From Planococcus chinensis (GTDB lineage Bacteria > Bacillota > Bacilli > Bacillales_A > Planococcaceae): DNA of 47,840 bases. The position numbers and the translations under genes are program-made. Under the pieces are notes generated by a model. The model was not told the origin of the DNA and ran no database searches. It saw nothing but the letters and a program-made list of their open reading frames with translations. Positions 45,766 to 47,840 of the stretch are shown here, piece by piece. Location: positions 1-47,840 of the forward strand of contig NZ_JABWTK010000018.1 in assembly GCF_020071995.1 (NCBI RefSeq). The letters are read 5' to 3'. Position 1 is the stretch's first letter; each line of letters opens with the position of its first letter.

Positions 45766-46497
45766 TCAACTAATCAATTCAATTTCAACTCGTTCAACAT
45801 GTTTGATCTTACATATTTCTTGATAAAGAACAATCGTTTCTTTTTCTTGGAGAAAAGAGGCGCGAATTGTAAGAGCGTGCTTTTTTTGCCCTTCTTTTTC
45901 CTGTCGATCATAAATAGAAAGACCCTCAACTACCGCGCCGATTGACTTTATCTCATCCACTACGCTCTGGATTGCGTTTTGTTCTGAAATGATCACCCGG
46001 ATATTGGCCTCAACCATCCGCAGCCTCTTTGGCCCCAATTTAAAGAGGAGGGGAGGGATGATTTCAATTCCGATTAAAATGATCAGCACAGAAACAGCGG
46101 CCTCAATATAGAAACCGGCTGCAACCGCAATCCCGATTCCGCCCGCTCCCCAAATCATCGCAGCAGTGGTCAAGCCGGAGATTGAGTCGTTGCCTCGCTT
46201 TAAAATGACGCCGGCTCCAAGAAAACCGATGCCGGAAACAATTTGTGCTGCTAAACGGAGCGGGTCCATCGTAATGTTCACATTGTCGTATTCGCTTCCC
46301 TTAGCGATATATGCCGATTCAATGGAGATAATCGTCAATAGGCAACTGAAAGTAGCGATGACAATGCTTGTCTTCAAGCCCACGGGCTTTCTCTTTAATT
46401 CCCTTTCCAACCCGATTACTAAACTTAATATAGCTGCTAATAATAATTTCAAGAAAGTTTCGAGTGAGGAAATTTCTAGGGCAGAAAAAAGATCCAT
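45766..46497 (-). CDS. MgtC/SapB-family membrane protein
   Basis: This 243-aa protein has an N-terminal domain of about five helices with LSLVIGLERELKRKPVGLKTSIVIA, GIGFLGAGVILKRGN and GLTTAAMIWGAGGIG; these three blocks are the MgtC signature. A C-terminal ACT-like domain follows (from about residue 160). MgtC-type proteins support growth at low magnesium and modulate other transporters. ATG 46497 follows AAGGAGG; the frame opens at 46545. It starts a two-gene unit with the CDF transporter. Confidence 0.9.
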   Translation of the reverse strand: MDLFSALEISSLETFLKLLLAAILSLVIGLERELKRKPVGLKTSIVIATFSCLLTIISIESAYIAKGSEYDNVNITMDPLRLAAQIVSGIGFLGAGVILKRGNDSISGLTTAAMIWGAGGIGIAVAAGFYIEAAVSVLIILIGIEIIPPLLFKLGPKRLRMVEANIRVIISEQNAIQSVVDEIKSIGAVVEGLSIYDRQEKEGQKKHALTIRASFLQEKETIVLYQEICKIKHVERVEIELIS

Positions 46498-46614
46498 AAG
46501 TTTGGCCTCCTTTCGTTTCGAGTATTGATAAAGAAGATTGGACATGTCACACTAATGGAAGTGTGAAAATATGTACACGTGAAACGGAAGTTCGAAAGAG
46601 AGAGAGGCATCTAT

Positions 46615-47517
46615 ATGGAAAAGCCAGTAGTCCATCCTTTTATTCCAATCATAATCGGCGTGTTTTCAGTGGCACTTTCTGCCATCTTCGTGAAAATGAC
46701 ATCTGCTGATTCGGGAGTTACAGCATTTTACCGCATGTTGTTCTCAATTCTGATTATGAGTCCAATCTTCTTTATGAAATATACCCACGAAATCAAGAAG
46801 CTAAGCAAAAGAGATTGGATTTTCACTACAATCGCGGGAGTTTTTTTAGCATTTCATTTCATCTTATGGTTTGAATCATTGAATTATACGTCTGTAGCAA
46901 GTTCCACGGTTTTGGTTACGCTGCAGCCGTTATTCGCTTTTGTCGGAACTTATCTATTTTTTAAAGAGCATATTTCCCTCAAAACCTTAATTTCAGGAAT
47001 GATTGCAGTGCTGGGAAGTGTATTGATTGGGTATGGAGACTTCCGAATTAGCGGAACGGCCTTATATGGAGATGTATTAGCTTTAATCGCCTGTGCATTG
47101 ATTACCGGTTATCTTCTTTTTGGCCAGGACGTTAGAAAGCGACTGTCGTTAATTACCTACACATTCGTAGTGTATGGAGTTAGTACGATAACATTATTCT
47201 TCTATATCATATTCAAAGGAGAATCTTTTGGTCCTTATCCGGCTAGCGAGTGGATGTGGTTCTTGTTATTGGCGATCATTCCAAACTTGCTTGGCCACAC
47301 ATTATTTAACTGGTCGCTTAAATGGGTCAGCACAAATGTGATCTCCATTGCCATTCTTTTTGAGCCGGTAGGAGCGGCAATACTGGCTTATTACATACTT
47401 GGAGAGACATTAAGCGTCAGCCAGATTGTCGGTGGAAGTGTAGTGCTGGCGGGGATTATCCTGTTTGTCGCAGACTACCAAAAAATAAAATCAATCTTTT
47501 TTAAGAAAAAGGGTTGA
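46615..47517 (+). CDS. EamA/DMT-family transporter
   Basis: This 300-aa protein with ten helices is made of two EamA repeats. The first starts PIIIGVFSVALSAIFVKM, with VALSSTVLVTLQPLFAF-like sequence near residue 100; the second has FEPVGAAILAYYILGE near 260-275. DMT family members export metabolites or amino acids; the substrate is unknown. ATG 46615 follows AGAGAGAGG, the frame opening at 46579. It is the last protein gene before the rRNA operon, and no terminator stands out after it. Confidence 0.9.
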   Translation: MEKPVVHPFIPIIIGVFSVALSAIFVKMTSADSGVTAFYRMLFSILIMSPIFFMKYTHEIKKLSKRDWIFTTIAGVFLAFHFILWFESLNYTSVASSTVLVTLQPLFAFVGTYLFFKEHISLKTLISGMIAVLGSVLIGYGDFRISGTALYGDVLALIACALITGYLLFGQDVRKRLSLITYTFVVYGVSTITLFFYIIFKGESFGPYPASEWMWFLLLAIIPNLLGHTLFNWSLKWVSTNVISIAILFEPVGAAILAYYILGETLSVSQIVGGSVVLAGIILFVADYQKIKSIFFKKKG

Positions 47518-47587
47518 TTTTATCCGCTGGGCGGTATATATTTATACATGTCCTTAAGACGACGCGAAAAAATATTTTAAAATAGTA

Positions 47588-47616
47588 TTGACTTCGAATC
47601 TCAAGTAGGATATATT
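47588..47616 (+). promoter_or_regulatory. rRNA operon promoter
   Basis: TTGACT (47588-47593), a 17-nt spacer and TATATT (47611-47616), about 190 nt before the 16S gene. This is the usual layout of Bacillales rrn operons. No second strong promoter is visible. Confidence 0.7.
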
Positions 47617-47622
47617 AATAAA

Positions 47623-47801
47623 GTCGCCAATGAGCGGCGCACAAAACATGAACCTTGAAAACTGAACAGCAAAACGTCAACAATAGCAACGGCCGCGCAA
47701 AACGGCCCGCGCAAACTTACTGATCAGGCAATGCCAGATCAAGCGACTCGCGCGTTCTTCGGAACGGCGAGACGCCAGCAGAATTTGAGCAATCGGTTCT
47801 C
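47623..47801 (+). promoter_or_regulatory. rrn leader with boxA-like segment
   Basis: The leader contains AACCTTGAAAACTGAAC (47651-47667), the conserved piece found before rRNA genes of Bacillales, and GC-rich arms (about 47690-47780) that should pair with sequence after the 16S gene for RNase III processing. Confidence 0.65.
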
Positions 47802-47840
47802 TATAATGGAGAGTTTGATCCTGGCTCAGGACGAACGCTG
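47802..47840 (+). rRNA. 16S ribosomal RNA, 5' end (continues beyond window)
   Basis: The universal 16S start GAGAGTTTGATCCTGGCTCA (47810-47829) is followed by GGACGAACGCTG. The mature 5' end is placed by comparison with B. subtilis and could be off by a few bases. Confidence 0.95.

Noticed and set aside
47518..47840. tRNA genes in the rrn leader
   Set aside because: No cloverleaf or T-loop GTTCRA-type pattern is visible before the 16S gene within the window.

Overview
The window looks like chromosomal DNA of a Gram-positive Bacillota of the order Bacillales, most likely family Planococcaceae (Planococcus or a close relative). I infer this from strong AGGAGG-type ribosome sites, the sufCDSUB gene order, a run of genes with Bacillus subtilis yun/yut/yuz/yui/yug counterparts, a seven-gene Mrp antiporter operon, and the absence of any sporulation gene in sight. 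No database was searched; names rest on recognised motifs, lengths and gene order.

Layout. 1-160: the start of an IS3-type transposase reading out of the left edge, then a terminator stranded from its gene. 205-6241: a small unknown ORF, the SUF iron-sulfur operon sufC-sufD-sufS-sufU-sufB, and a 61-aa protein behind a sigma-B-like promoter. 6319-10218: an AlkD-like DNA glycosylase and the yunF-yunE-yunD operon. 10240-14006: a lysine riboswitch controlling an NhaC-family (LysW-like) transporter, then a MetP/MetS-like transporter pair. 14155-16713: lipA-yutD-yutE-yutF. 16825-22505: yuzB, yutJ (behind a Rex-type operator), yuzD, the Fe-S carriers yutI and yutM, the type II NADH dehydrogenase yumB, a Nudix hydrolase, yuiA and yuiB. 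22681-24174: leucyl aminopeptidase. 24220-29974 (minus): mrpABCDEFG. 30293-34593: MFS transporter, lipoprotein cyclophilin, yugE, a small Xre regulator and an NSS transporter. 34739-37807: an 869-aa membrane protein with a sigma-factor-like N-terminus, and yugI. 37858-43442: an arginine/ornithine/glutamate catabolic block, rocA, rocD and rocG, with a divergent regulator. 43554-47517: yugJ alcohol dehydrogenase, a CDF transporter, an MgtC-family protein and an EamA transporter. 47588-47840: the promoter, leader and first bases of a 16S rRNA gene.

Themes. Fe-S chemistry recurs: SUF assembly, the carriers YutI and YutM, and LipA as a client. Ion homeostasis recurs: Mrp, two NSS transporters, NhaC, CDF and MgtC. 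Redox control shows as a full Rex-type palindrome in front of yutJ.

Most worth a second look: (a) the RocR-like regulator at 37858-39162, whose AAA+ domain has lost the GAFTGA loop, a normal Walker B and the arginine finger, next to two matching TGCAA-N7-TTGCA dyads in the shared promoter region and no sigma-54 promoter; (b) a family of about 90-120 bp repeats (six copies or fragments) with conserved ends and unrelated but still self-pairing cores, three of which start at or in the stop codon of a gene; (c) the sigma-like/transmembrane fusion protein; (d) a HEPN/DUF86 protein without the RNase histidine; (e) two closely matching sigma-B-like promoters, one lying inside the only ORF it could drive.
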